The translations under genes and the position numbers were made by a program. A DNA stretch of 64,000 nucleotides from Paraburkholderia dilworthii (GTDB taxonomy: Bacteria > Pseudomonadota > Gammaproteobacteria > Burkholderiales > Burkholderiaceae): contig NZ_AWZT01000015.1 in assembly GCF_000472525.1 (NCBI RefSeq), positions 82,220 through 146,219 of the forward strand, given 5' to 3'. The notes beneath the pieces are model-generated. The model did no database searches, was not told where the DNA came from, and worked only from the letters and a program-made list of their open reading frames with translations. Positions within the stretch are counted from its first letter, which is position 1, and each line of letters begins with the position of its first letter. Shown here piece after piece: positions 1-7,831 of the stretch.

Positions 1-50
1 GCCGACCCGACAGACTTCGCCCGATCGTGCAAGTAGATGAATGGGGTGAC

Positions 51-995
51 TCACGCACCTGTGGGTGCGTCGTAAGCGAGGGATGCGGCTGCCAGGTCCT
101 CGAGCGCTGTCCCGACCGCCTTGAAGACCGTGATCTCGTCGCGCACCTGCCGTCCAGGATGTTCGCGGCGGCAAAGCTGCTCAAGGGTCGCTCGTACCAT
201 CGCTTTGTCGAAGGCGCCCGATTGCATCGGCGAAAGCAGATCGCCTGCTTTCATCAGCGCCTCCTCGGTATCGACGAATACTGACGTGTCAACAAAGCAG
301 TCGTCGTCCGATTCGCGCATCGTCGGTGTGAAGCCACCGATCAGGTCCAGGTGAGTGCCAGGCCGCAACCACGCGCCTTTCACGAGCGGCTCCGTGGACA
401 AGGTCGCACACGAGACGATGTCAGCGTCTGCGACCGCGCGCTCGAGATCAACGGCGACCGCTGCGGAGAAGCCGCGCGCGTTCAGACTGCTGACGAGCTC
501 CTCGGCACTGCTCGCATTGATGTCCCAGACGGCGACCTTCCGGATCGGGCGCACCGCCGCATAAGCGTCGGGGATCAGTGAGGCGACACGGCCGGAGCCG
601 GCCAGGAGGAGGCTCGCTGAGTCAGGCCGACTGAGCATGCGCGCAGCGAGGGCGGATGCAGCAGCGGTGCGTCTGGACGTGATCACATCACCATCGAGCA
701 TCGACAGAGGGACGCCGGTCGTCGCATCAAGGAGGACAAAGGTGGAGTGGAGGCCCGGAAGCGACCGGCGGCGGTTCGACGGAAACACCGCGACGGTCTT
801 AATACCGATGCGTCCGCCTTTTTCCCACGCCGGCATAAGCAGCAGTGTTGCCGGCAGGTCGTCACCAGCGCCCTCAATCGAATGACTGTGACGAAGAGGC
901 ACTGAGCAGCCGTTGACAAACATTGCGCCGATTGCGTCGATGAGGCGGTCAAACGGCAGCCGCTGTGCGGTCTGGGATGAGTCGAGGATGAGCAT
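51..995 (-). CDS. Ornithine cyclodeaminase / mu-crystallin family reductase
   Basis: A 314-residue protein of the ornithine cyclodeaminase/mu-crystallin family. These NAD(P)-dependent enzymes either cyclise ornithine or reduce cyclic imines such as 1-pyrroline-2-carboxylate to L-proline. The family signature ITSRRTAAASALAAR is visible near residues 105-119, followed by the dinucleotide-binding stretch LLLAGSGRVASL. The stop lies 51 bases from the window edge. The gene is 28 bp downstream of a D-amino-acid-dehydrogenase-like gene on the same strand, so imine reduction after amine oxidation is a reasonable role. A clear paralogue is encoded at 45557-46492 beside a molybdenum enzyme. The family is certain; the substrate cannot be assigned. 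Confidence 0.85.
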   Translation of the reverse strand: MLILDSSQTAQRLPFDRLIDAIGAMFVNGCSVPLRHSHSIEGAGDDLPATLLLMPAWEKGGRIGIKTVAVFPSNRRRSLPGLHSTFVLLDATTGVPLSMLDGDVITSRRTAAASALAARMLSRPDSASLLLAGSGRVASLIPDAYAAVRPIRKVAVWDINASSAEELVSSLNARGFSAAVAVDLERAVADADIVSCATLSTEPLVKGAWLRPGTHLDLIGGFTPTMRESDDDCFVDTSVFVDTEEALMKAGDLLSPMQSGAFDKAMVRATLEQLCRREHPGRQVRDEITVFKAVGTALEDLAAASLAYDAPTGA

Positions 996-1023
996 GGAGA
1001 AAGCTCCGGCGAAAACTTGGGCC

Positions 1024-2307
1024 TCAGACTACGGTGGCGTCGCTCGACGACCGTGACGCAAATCTTGAGGATGAAAACGGTGCGAGATCGATGTCGGTCC
1101 TGGCGCCTCGAATGGCCTGGGCGATGAGACGTCCGGTCTGCGGACCGAGCGTCAGGCCAAGATGGCCGTGCCCAAACGCAAGGAAACAGTTCGGTTGGTG
1201 GGCAGAGCGCCCTATCACCGGGACGGAGTCGGGCATCGACGGCCGGAATCCGAGCCATCGGGATTCGACCGGCAGTTCAGCGAGCGCCGGCGCGATACCT
1301 TTGATGACGCTCAGGGTACGATCGATATTCTGGTATCGGGGCGGGGCGTTCAGTCCTGCGAATTCGACACTGCTCGTCATCCGAAGTCCGTAATCGAGCT
1401 GGGAGAAGACCACGGATTTCTCATGCCAGAAAAGCGGGGACCGAAGCAACATACGATTTCGCGTGTCGAGCATGACGTGATAACCGCGCTCGGTGTCGAG
1501 GGGGACTTTATCGCCAATGTCGGCGGCGAGTCGTTTGGACCAGGCGCCGCAGGCGATCACGAAGATGTCACCCTCGATTACGCGCTCCGTCGCCTGCACT
1601 CTTGTTACCCGGTCGTCCGCGAAATGAAAGTGCCGAACCGTGTCCTCCATGAACTCGACGCCGTGTTCCACGCATGCACCTTGGATGCGGGCGATGTATC
1701 GTCCAGGATTCTTGACCTGCTGACAGTCGGGGAACAGTGTGGCTTTTGCGAACACGCCTTTGAAACCCGGGGCGAGCTCGTTGACGTCCGCGCGTGACAG
1801 AGACTGCATCGCGACACCCCAGTCAGCGAGCGCAGCGCGTTCCGCCGACTGGCTTGCAAAGGCCTCTTCGGACTGATAGGCCTTGATCCAGCCCGTCGGC
1901 GCCAGAAATTCCACGGCCGAGCAGGCCGTGGCGAGTTCGGCATGTGCGTCGAGCGCGGTTTGCAGGATCGAATTAAGGGCGAGCGCCGAGCGAAGCGACG
2001 GACCGCGTGCACCGGATCGCGCGAACTGAACGAGCCAGGGAGCAAGCGCAGGAAGATACCGCCAGCGGACATGCAGGGGACTGTCGCGCGACAGGAGCAG
2101 GGAGGGCAACTGGCGCAGCAGCGAGGGAGTAGCGAGCGGGAGCGTTTCGCACACGGCCAAAATGCCGGCGTTGCCAAAGCTGGCGCGCCGGTCATTGATG
2201 TTCGGATCGATCACGCGCACCCGATACCCCGCGCGGCGCGCGAAAAAAGCGCAACTGAGGCCAACGATGCCGCTTCCGATTACCACTACGGTCTTCTGGT
2301 CTTGCAT
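1024..2307 (-). CDS. FAD-dependent D-amino acid dehydrogenase-like oxidoreductase
   Basis: A 427-residue DAO-family flavoprotein. The N-terminus carries a Rossmann FAD motif, VVVIGSGIVGLSCAFFARRAG, and the C-terminus has the family's second FAD-contact region GHGHLGLTLGPQTGRLIA. I chose the ATG at 2307 because the FAD motif begins a few residues later; a longer open frame reaches 2418 but its extra 37 residues look non-coding. Members (DadA-like) oxidise D-amino acids or imino acids to the imine and pass electrons to the respiratory chain. The downstream ornithine-cyclodeaminase-family gene suggests that a cyclic amino acid is processed. No regulator is adjacent. Confidence 0.82.
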   Translation of the reverse strand: MQDQKTVVVIGSGIVGLSCAFFARRAGYRVRVIDPNINDRRASFGNAGILAVCETLPLATPSLLRQLPSLLLSRDSPLHVRWRYLPALAPWLVQFARSGARGPSLRSALALNSILQTALDAHAELATACSAVEFLAPTGWIKAYQSEEAFASQSAERAALADWGVAMQSLSRADVNELAPGFKGVFAKATLFPDCQQVKNPGRYIARIQGACVEHGVEFMEDTVRHFHFADDRVTRVQATERVIEGDIFVIACGAWSKRLAADIGDKVPLDTERGYHVMLDTRNRMLLRSPLFWHEKSVVFSQLDYGLRMTSSVEFAGLNAPPRYQNIDRTLSVIKGIAPALAELPVESRWLGFRPSMPDSVPVIGRSAHQPNCFLAFGHGHLGLTLGPQTGRLIAQAIRGARTDIDLAPFSSSRFASRSSSDATVV

Positions 2308-2756
2308 CACGTCGGTCCATGAAAGAGCGGGGTTGGAACGTGAGCGAGAATGTACCTCAAAACATTTTCGTTTTATACTGGTGTTTTTCCTATACGAAAA
2401 CAACGGGTGCGGGCTCATCGCCGTCGATTGAGGGATAAGGCGGGCGACGGGAGCTCGTCAATTGCGCTACAAATGGGGCGGAGACGGAAGCTTTGTGCGG
2501 GAATGGCCGCTGTGCCTTGAATGGTGTCTTTCCAGCGGTGCTACCGTAAGCGACGGCAACGGGTCGACCGGAGCAGGTCCGGCGCCGACCGGCTCCGGCC
2601 ATCAACGGGCATTGGACACGCCGTTCCGGGTGGCAGAAATTTGACCGGTAAGTGCCATTGAGACAAATGTGGTCTCAACGTTAGCGAGACTACCGGACAA
2701 CATAAAAGCGAAACATCAGCCTCATCTGCGGCCGGCCGCCGCTGCGAATTTAAAGC
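2308..2756. other. Gene-free stretch with a perfect inverted repeat
   Basis: About 450 bp between two minus-strand genes. The part next to the flavoprotein start is AT-rich and probably holds its promoter. Short open frames here have no recognisable composition or start signal. At 2658-2678 there is a perfect 7-bp inverted repeat, TTGAGAC and GTCTCAA separated by aaatgtg; it could be an operator or a small hairpin, but nothing identifies its partner. Confidence 0.4.
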
Positions 2757-3398
2757 TCAAGCAGGTCCGGGCTGCACCGTCACCCTGAAGTTTTTTGGCG
2801 TTTTCCCGTCGAGATCGGGCGGCATAGGGTCCGAATGCTGAACAGCGCTAAGCGCGACCGCATCCCATTCTGGATTTCCACTTGACCGGACGATTTTCGC
2901 TGCCAATAACTTGCCGTCAGAAGCGCAGCGAACTGAAATTGTTGTTCTCAGATGGTAGGTCTGTCCGTCCCATACGATCTTGGCTCGAACAAGACGCTCG
3001 ACCTTTGCTGAAAACGTCTCGGATGCCGCGTCGGGCCTAAACTCAGCGGAGGTGACGGCGAACAGGAGGTTCGTCTCGACTGGGATAGCAGCCCCACGAA
3101 CATCTAAAAATGGCTTGCAAACGGCCAGCCGTGCCTCGTGTACAGCGAGACGGTCAAATGTCAGATTGCCAGATGACTGCTCAAGCACAGCATCCTCCAC
3201 CTTACCCCGTGCATTCAACGATACCCGGACAGCGGAGCGCAAGCTTTGCGGCGGCAGTTTCTCCAGAGCGCCGGGCGGCAGGCCATATTGGCACGGAATG
3301 GCATTGACCGGCACATAACGCGCGGATTGCTGCGCATGAGCGCTTCCAATGCTTACTGCTGCTATCGTCGCCAACCCGATGTGAAGTTTGCTTGTCAT
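2757..3398 (-). CDS. Secreted protein with two TonB-C-terminal-like modules
   Basis: A 213-residue protein. I start it at the ATG at 3398 because it begins a normal Sec signal peptide (cleavage after AHA-Q, about residue 22); a frame extending to 3470 adds residues that do not fit. Two tandem segments each resemble the C-terminal fold of TonB/TolA energy transducers: an alternating beta pattern with SLNARGKVEDAVLEQSSG in the first and CASDGKLLAAKIVRSSGN in the second. There is no transmembrane anchor or proline-rich spacer, so it is not a classical TonB. The protein should be periplasmic; its function is unknown and no ExbBD genes are nearby. Confidence 0.6.
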   Translation of the reverse strand: MTSKLHIGLATIAAVSIGSAHAQQSARYVPVNAIPCQYGLPPGALEKLPPQSLRSAVRVSLNARGKVEDAVLEQSSGNLTFDRLAVHEARLAVCKPFLDVRGAAIPVETNLLFAVTSAEFRPDAASETFSAKVERLVRAKIVWDGQTYHLRTTISVRCASDGKLLAAKIVRSSGNPEWDAVALSAVQHSDPMPPDLDGKTPKNFRVTVQPGPA

Positions 3399-3860
3399 AT
3401 TGATTTGATGGGTATCAGCGATGAGGACGAGTTTGCAATGCCTGTCAATGACGAGCGTGTAGACATTCACTCAGCCCGGGCCCCGCAAGCCAGACTTTGC
3501 CGAAGCATATCAAGAACGTGTTGCTCCGACGAAAAATTGCAGCGGCTGCAGGGTGGACTACGAACGTCTCATGGTTGTTGTCGAGCGGACACCTACCGCT
3601 CAAGTCTAATTGGCCGCTCAGGGTCGGGCTGCGTCAGTCCGCTCTTTCAACTTCATCGCTCGAAAGCGGCCAGTGGAATTCCGCTGCCTAGAAGCGGCCA
3701 GTCGGCAGTCCGTGCTCCCGACCTAATGCCGACGGTCGTTCCGTCACCAGTTCAGCGGCAAGTAACTGAGTAGTCCGGTCATCCAAGCCGGTTTCTGGGA
3801 AACAGCAGTTCGGCCTTTGCGGACATTAGGAAGCCTGAGCTCTTCCTCGCGATCATCTAC
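3399..3860. other. Gene-free stretch with short direct repeats
   Basis: About 460 bp upstream of both flanking genes. It contains two near-identical copies of a 12-bp word, GAAGCGGCCAGT (one with an extra A), between about 3659 and 3706, and an inverted relative ATTGGCCGCT near 3609. These look like intergenic repeat debris. The last 87 bp are in frame with the following gene without a stop (open from 3774), so that gene may begin farther upstream or be truncated. Confidence 0.4.
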
Positions 3861-4457
3861 GTGATCACACAGGCACTTGGGTTCTTCCAGGCCTTCGGCA
3901 GTTCGTTCATCGGTGACGGCAAGAACGCCTATCGGCAGACATTCGGCCACACCAGCTTTCAGAGCTACCAGGCGAAGCACATCAAGCCTGCCCTCGATCG
4001 CGGCAACATGCGGTTAACAGAGCTTCGTTCGCACCTCGGTCGTGAAGTGCCGAAATACCGCGAAAACGTATCGAAAGTCAGTTACAACGACTACTACAGA
4101 CGCAAGGTGGAAGAGGAAGCAGCTCTCACGCCAGCCGCTCGCCACACGCAACAAACCGATGCCGCTCCTGTATCCCCTGCTTTCGGGCAGCCCGCGCAAC
4201 AGTCCGTTCCCCGGGAATCCGTCAATGTCGCACAGGTGGCTGAAGCACTCCCGCTCTTCGGTGACGTCGCACGAATCGCGGAACGTATTCTCGATGAGCC
4301 CGATCCAGAGCGCCGCAAGGTGATTCTCGACATCGCAGCCGAGGATTCGGCCGCACGTCGTAGCTCGATCCTCGCCGCCGTCCAGGCCCTCAAGACGCAC
4401 CGCAAGGCTGCCGCCGAACAGGCGCGTCTCGAAGACGACATCCTCGGAGACATCTGA
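3861..4457 (+). CDS. Protein of unknown function, possibly 5'-truncated
   Basis: A 198-residue reading frame using a GTG start at 3861. The first 20 residues are hydrophobic (VITQALGFFQAFG) and the in-frame codons before the GTG, back to 3774, also encode a plausible hydrophobic helix (PELFLAIIYV). The true protein may therefore start earlier or have lost its N-terminus; there is no ATG upstream in frame. The rest is soluble, with a Pro/Gln/Ala-rich middle and a charged helical C-terminus. Its stop overlaps the start of the next gene (TGATG), so it is translationally coupled to a secreted vWA-like protein. I do not recognise the family. Confidence 0.55.
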   Translation: MITQALGFFQAFGSSFIGDGKNAYRQTFGHTSFQSYQAKHIKPALDRGNMRLTELRSHLGREVPKYRENVSKVSYNDYYRRKVEEEAALTPAARHTQQTDAAPVSPAFGQPAQQSVPRESVNVAQVAEALPLFGDVARIAERILDEPDPERRKVILDIAAEDSAARRSSILAAVQALKTHRKAAAEQARLEDDILGDI

Positions 4458-5326
4458 TGCGCCGATCGATCCAGGTACTGCGCTCCTTCGCCTTCACCTG
4501 CCTCGCGCTATCGGCTGCACTGCCCGCTCACGCGGGCCTGGCGAACGACGTACCCAGTTGCTATGCAGCCAACAAAATCGCGCCGCCGCAAGCCCCGTAC
4601 GATCAACTCATCTATGTGCTGATCGACCAGACTGTGTTGCTCGACGCGACGTTGCAGAAATCCGTGCTCGACAACGTTCAGTCGATGCTGAAGCCCGGTA
4701 CGAAGTTCGTCATCGCTGAATTTTCGGCATTCTCGCAAGGGCACTATCTGAACGTGCTGCATACAGGCGTCCTCGAGCGTCCGATTCCTCCGGCCGAGGA
4801 AGGCAATGTCGTGATGAGCCGCCTCCGGGACTTCCACACCTGCATGCTGCAGCAACTGGTGTACGGCCAGCGACTCGCGGGGGCAACGACCGCACAGGTA
4901 CTGAAGTCAGGGACATCGAACCTGGATCAGTCGGACATTCTGATGGCGCTGAAGAGCGTGTCACCCGCCGTCGCCCAGGAAAAGGTCGCGCGCAAGCTGG
5001 TCTTCGTCGTCACGGACGGGCTGGAGAACTCAAGTGTGACCAGCTTCTATGCACGTAATGCCGTGCGACACATCAATCCCGACGTCGAACTGAAGAAGGC
5101 GCAGGACAACAACCTCTTTGGTGATTTCGGCTCGGCGCGAATCTATGTCCTGGGAGCCGGTGTCATGCAGCCGGCCGCCAACGGATCGACGTCCGAGCGT
5201 AACGGCTATCGCGACCCGAAGACATTGCTGGATCTGAAGCAGTTCTGGAGCGGGTATTTTTCGCGCTCGAACGCGCGGCTCGTCGAGTTCGGCGAGCCTG
5301 CGCTGCTTGAGCCACTGTCCTGGTAA
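4457..5326 (+). CDS. Secreted von Willebrand factor A-like protein
   Basis: A 289-residue protein with a Sec signal peptide (AHA-G, cleavage near residue 26). The mature part has vWA-like features: a hydrophobic strand ending in a metal-site-like Asp (LIYVLIDQTVLLD, where the usual DxSxS is reduced to DxT) and a second strand LVFVVTDGLENS carrying the TDG element. It overlaps the preceding gene by one base and is followed 40 bp later by a lipoprotein gene, so the three probably form an operon with envelope functions. Assignment as vWA rests on these motifs only; the ligand is unknown. Confidence 0.6.
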   Translation: MRRSIQVLRSFAFTCLALSAALPAHAGLANDVPSCYAANKIAPPQAPYDQLIYVLIDQTVLLDATLQKSVLDNVQSMLKPGTKFVIAEFSAFSQGHYLNVLHTGVLERPIPPAEEGNVVMSRLRDFHTCMLQQLVYGQRLAGATTAQVLKSGTSNLDQSDILMALKSVSPAVAQEKVARKLVFVVTDGLENSSVTSFYARNAVRHINPDVELKKAQDNNLFGDFGSARIYVLGAGVMQPAANGSTSERNGYRDPKTLLDLKQFWSGYFSRSNARLVEFGEPALLEPLSW

Positions 5327-5366
5327 TTGCCGAGTGGTAAGCATAAAGAAACTATCGGCACATCAG

Positions 5367-6347
5367 ATGCACAAAACAACAATCGCTGCATGGTTCGTCG
5401 CGCTAGCCGCACTCGCAGGTTGCGCAACCAGAACTACACTAGTCGAGAGGCCAGAGCCGCCGTATGATGGACCGGTCGTCCGGTTGCGCCACGCGCCCGG
5501 CCCCTCCAATACCATCCTGGTCGGCAAGACAACCGCACTCGATTACGTAAACGCGCGTCGTGAAGAAGTCGGCTTGCCGCTCATCGCACTAGACGACGGT
5601 TTGGCCGCAGCCGCTGCCGCCCATGCGAAGTACGTTGATCTGAACCACGTCGGAACACACGATGAAATCGCCGAGATGCCCGGGTTCACGGGCGTGGATG
5701 TGATCGCGCGAGTGCGACTTCACATGCCCGCTGATGGGGCCAGCGAAGTGCTAGCCGTGTTCGGCGGTCCTCGCCCGGTTGATACGCCCGTCGAGGATAT
5801 TTTCGCGTCGCCCTATCACCGGGGCGCCATCCTGTTCGACTGGGCGCGGGCCGGCGAAGCATCGCTCGTCGGCTCCAGTTCAGTGACGGTCGTCGACTTT
5901 GCGGACATCGCACCCGCACTTTCAGAAACGGAACTGGTAGCGTGGCCCTATGATGGCCAGCGCCAGGTGCCCACGGCGTGGGTTAATAACGAACAGCCGG
6001 ACCCGATGGGTGCTGATGCGCGCTATCGCGGCCAGGTGCTTGGTCTTCCGATCACCCTCTCGGGTGGACCGAATGCGCACATTGAACTGCGCAATGTCGA
6101 CGTGCGGGATCATCGGGGCAAGAAAATCGCTTGCAGGATCGCCCCGCTTACCGCAGCAGATGCTGCGCGCAACACAGCGATCTGCACGCCTTATGAGCCG
6201 CTTCGCACTGGCACGCGCTATACCGTACATGCGCTCGGGCACGTCACCCAGTTGGGCAAGGTCGCGCCCTTTGATCTCACCTGGGCCTTCACCACGCGCG
6301 ACAATGCCATGCTGGCGCCCTCAGTCCTCGTACAATCCCGAAACTGA
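5367..6347 (+). CDS. CAP/SCP-domain lipoprotein
   Basis: A 326-residue lipoprotein starting at the ATG at 5367, which immediately precedes a signal peptide with lipobox LAGC (mature Cys near residue 19). Residues about 65-170 resemble a CAP (SCP/PR-1) domain: YVNARREEVGLPLIALDDGLAAAAAAHAKY followed by HVGTHDE and a later PYHRGAIL. The C-terminal third (THR-rich beta segments ending FDLTWAFTT) looks like a separate beta-sandwich. It is last in a three-gene run with a vWA-like secreted protein. Bacterial CAP proteins act in the envelope or outside the cell, often with unknown ligands. Confidence 0.6.
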   Translation: MHKTTIAAWFVALAALAGCATRTTLVERPEPPYDGPVVRLRHAPGPSNTILVGKTTALDYVNARREEVGLPLIALDDGLAAAAAAHAKYVDLNHVGTHDEIAEMPGFTGVDVIARVRLHMPADGASEVLAVFGGPRPVDTPVEDIFASPYHRGAILFDWARAGEASLVGSSSVTVVDFADIAPALSETELVAWPYDGQRQVPTAWVNNEQPDPMGADARYRGQVLGLPITLSGGPNAHIELRNVDVRDHRGKKIACRIAPLTAADAARNTAICTPYEPLRTGTRYTVHALGHVTQLGKVAPFDLTWAFTTRDNAMLAPSVLVQSRN

Positions 6348-6377
6348 ATGGCCGGCTGCGAACCTATTCGAGCGCGA

Positions 6378-6572
6378 GATGAGGCACTCGGGGCGACCTA
6401 TTAGCCACCCAAAGCCCATCGGGACAACGCCCCTGGTCAAGGGCTTGGAATACGACCGTGAGGTCATCTTCGATGCAGACGCTCTTGACGCCAAGGATCC
6501 GTATGTCGCATAACTCGGGGATCGAAGTCCCTCACCATCATTGGAACTGGCAGGCACTTCCCTACGAGTTAG
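6378..6572 (+). pseudogene. Remnant of a UvrD-type (superfamily I) helicase C-terminus
   Basis: The translation reads HPKPIGTTPLVKGLEYDREV then DADALDAKDPYVA and, after a one-base frameshift at about 6511, TRGSKSLTIIG. This matches the conserved C-terminal motifs of UvrD-like helicases (VKGLE.D motif, DA..L.YVALTRG..SL). Only about 65 residues survive, there is no start codon, and the frame is broken inside the YVALTRG motif, so this is a fragment. It sits directly after the CAP lipoprotein gene and 16 bp before a pntB remnant on the other strand. Confidence 0.6.
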
Positions 6573-6588
6573 ATACGGCCAAGAAGCC

Positions 6589-6804
6589 CGGGTTTACGAT
6601 GTCGTTCGCGCCGATGACCATCGAAACGTCCGCCTCGGGGAAGTCCGCGTTGATCTGGACCATCTCCATCACGATGTCGTAGGGCACCTTCGCCTCGGCC
6701 AGCAGTACGTTCATGTGGCCCGGCATCCGACCGGCCACCGGGTGGATCGCGAAGCGCACCTCGACGCCCTTTTCGCGCAGCAGCTTCGTGAGTTCGAAGA
6801 CCGT
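6589..6804 (-). pseudogene. pntB: Fragment of NAD(P) transhydrogenase beta subunit
   Basis: About 72 residues match the NADP-binding domain of Pnt[20 protein letters not shown], then [13 protein letters not shown] and [10 protein letters not shown]. In intact proteins this domain follows a large membrane region and continues well beyond ANDxVNP. Here both sides are missing, although an accidental open frame runs from 7017 to 6562. No other pnt sequence is nearby, so this is a stranded gene fragment, in an area that also holds a helicase fragment. Confidence 0.75.
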
Positions 6805-7044
6805 GTGCCGGGACTGCCCGGTTCCTCCGCTGACAGACTCGGATAGATGCATCAATGTTGAGAAGAAGCGCTGTTGGCCAGCCTCAAGGGCTCCGGATCC
6901 GCTCACAGAACTGGAGCCGGAACAGACGCCAGAGCACACGCCTTCAGTTGCATGCGTCTCGGCTGAGCGCATGCCGGTCACTTGGCGTCGGTCCCTCAGG
7001 ACGCCCTCCCGACGCACGGGACCCGAACTATCGTGGTTGTTCCG

Positions 7045-7749
7045 CTACTTGCTGAGCGTTCGATACAACTCGTTGGCGCGCGTGAGATGCGCTCGCATCG
7101 CTTCGGAAGCCGCGTCGCCGTCGCGCTTCGCGATGGCATCAACAATGCGCTGATGCTCCGCGAGCGTCAGCTCCTCAGCGCCCGGCGCACGCACGAGCGG
7201 CCGGTAGTACTCGCCGGCCCAACGAAACAGCGATTCGACGATGGAAGGGAATATCGGATTGCCGCTGATCTTTGCGATCTCGCGGTGAAACGCCATATCG
7301 CGCTCGATGAACTCTTCAAGATCGACCATCGACGCGCGATGCTGCGCCACGCTCAATTGCAGCCGCGCGACGTCTTCTTCGGTGGCGCGTTCGGCGGCCA
7401 TGCGCGCCGTGCCGGTTTCGAGAAAGAGGCGCGCATGCTTGAGATGCTCGAGCATGTCGGGATGCGTGCGCAACAGATGCATCGCCCCGCCTGCAAGTTG
7501 CCCGATCAGACGATCCGCGGTGGGCACCACGACGCGGGCGCGCTCGCCGTGCACGATCTCGACGATGCCGGAGCGCTCCAGGGTTTGCAGCGCTTCGCGC
7601 ACAGCCGGACGGCCGACGCCGTAGATTTCCATCAGTTCGCGCTCGGACGGCAACTGCGCGCCGGGCGCGATTTCGCCCGAGCGGATCCGCTCCATCAAAC
7701 GATCCACGACTTCCTGGTACAGCTTGCGACGCGGGATGATCTCGCCCAT
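7045..7749 (-). CDS. GntR/FadR-family regulator of the D-apiose operon
   Basis: A 234-residue FCD-type GntR regulator. The N-terminal winged helix contains LPSERELMEIYGVGRPAVREAL (helix-turn-helix, about residues 33-54), in a layout similar to E. coli NanR. The C-terminal FCD domain contains ERDMAFHREIAKISGNP, with the His that usually helps bind a metal. The ATG at 7749 is preferred because the conserved domain begins right after it. It is the last gene of the apiose operon, 82 bp after oiaK. A palindrome at 7770-7788 just upstream suggests autoregulation, and similar sites lie upstream of the MFS gene and of the whole operon. The likely effector is D-apiose or a pathway intermediate (inference). 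Confidence 0.88.
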   Translation of the reverse strand: MGEIIPRRKLYQEVVDRLMERIRSGEIAPGAQLPSERELMEIYGVGRPAVREALQTLERSGIVEIVHGERARVVVPTADRLIGQLAGGAMHLLRTHPDMLEHLKHARLFLETGTARMAAERATEEDVARLQLSVAQHRASMVDLEEFIERDMAFHREIAKISGNPIFPSIVESLFRWAGEYYRPLVRAPGAEELTLAEHQRIVDAIAKRDGDAASEAMRAHLTRANELYRTLSK

Positions 7750-7769
7750 TAGGTTTATGCAGAAGTTTC

Positions 7770-7788
7770 TGGTGTGATGACGACACCA
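7770..7788 (-). promoter_or_regulatory. Putative GntR operator, site 1 (upstream of the regulator)
   Basis: The 19-bp sequence TGGTGTGATGACGACACCA contains a perfect inverted repeat TGGTGT/ACACCA around a 7-bp centre. It lies 21 bp before the GntR start codon. Similar 19-bp sequences occur at 12847-12865 and, on the minus strand, at 20578-20596, all at starts of transcription segments of the same operon. Confidence 0.6.
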
Positions 7789-7831
7789 TACACCGGCGAA
7801 CCCTTCCGAAACAACTGCAAGCCGCACCCCA

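Noticed and set aside
6511..6536. A tRNA T-arm-like sequence (GGGGATCGAAGTCCC)
   Set aside because: No acceptor, D or anticodon arm can be drawn around it, and the same bases encode the TRGSKSL helicase motif.
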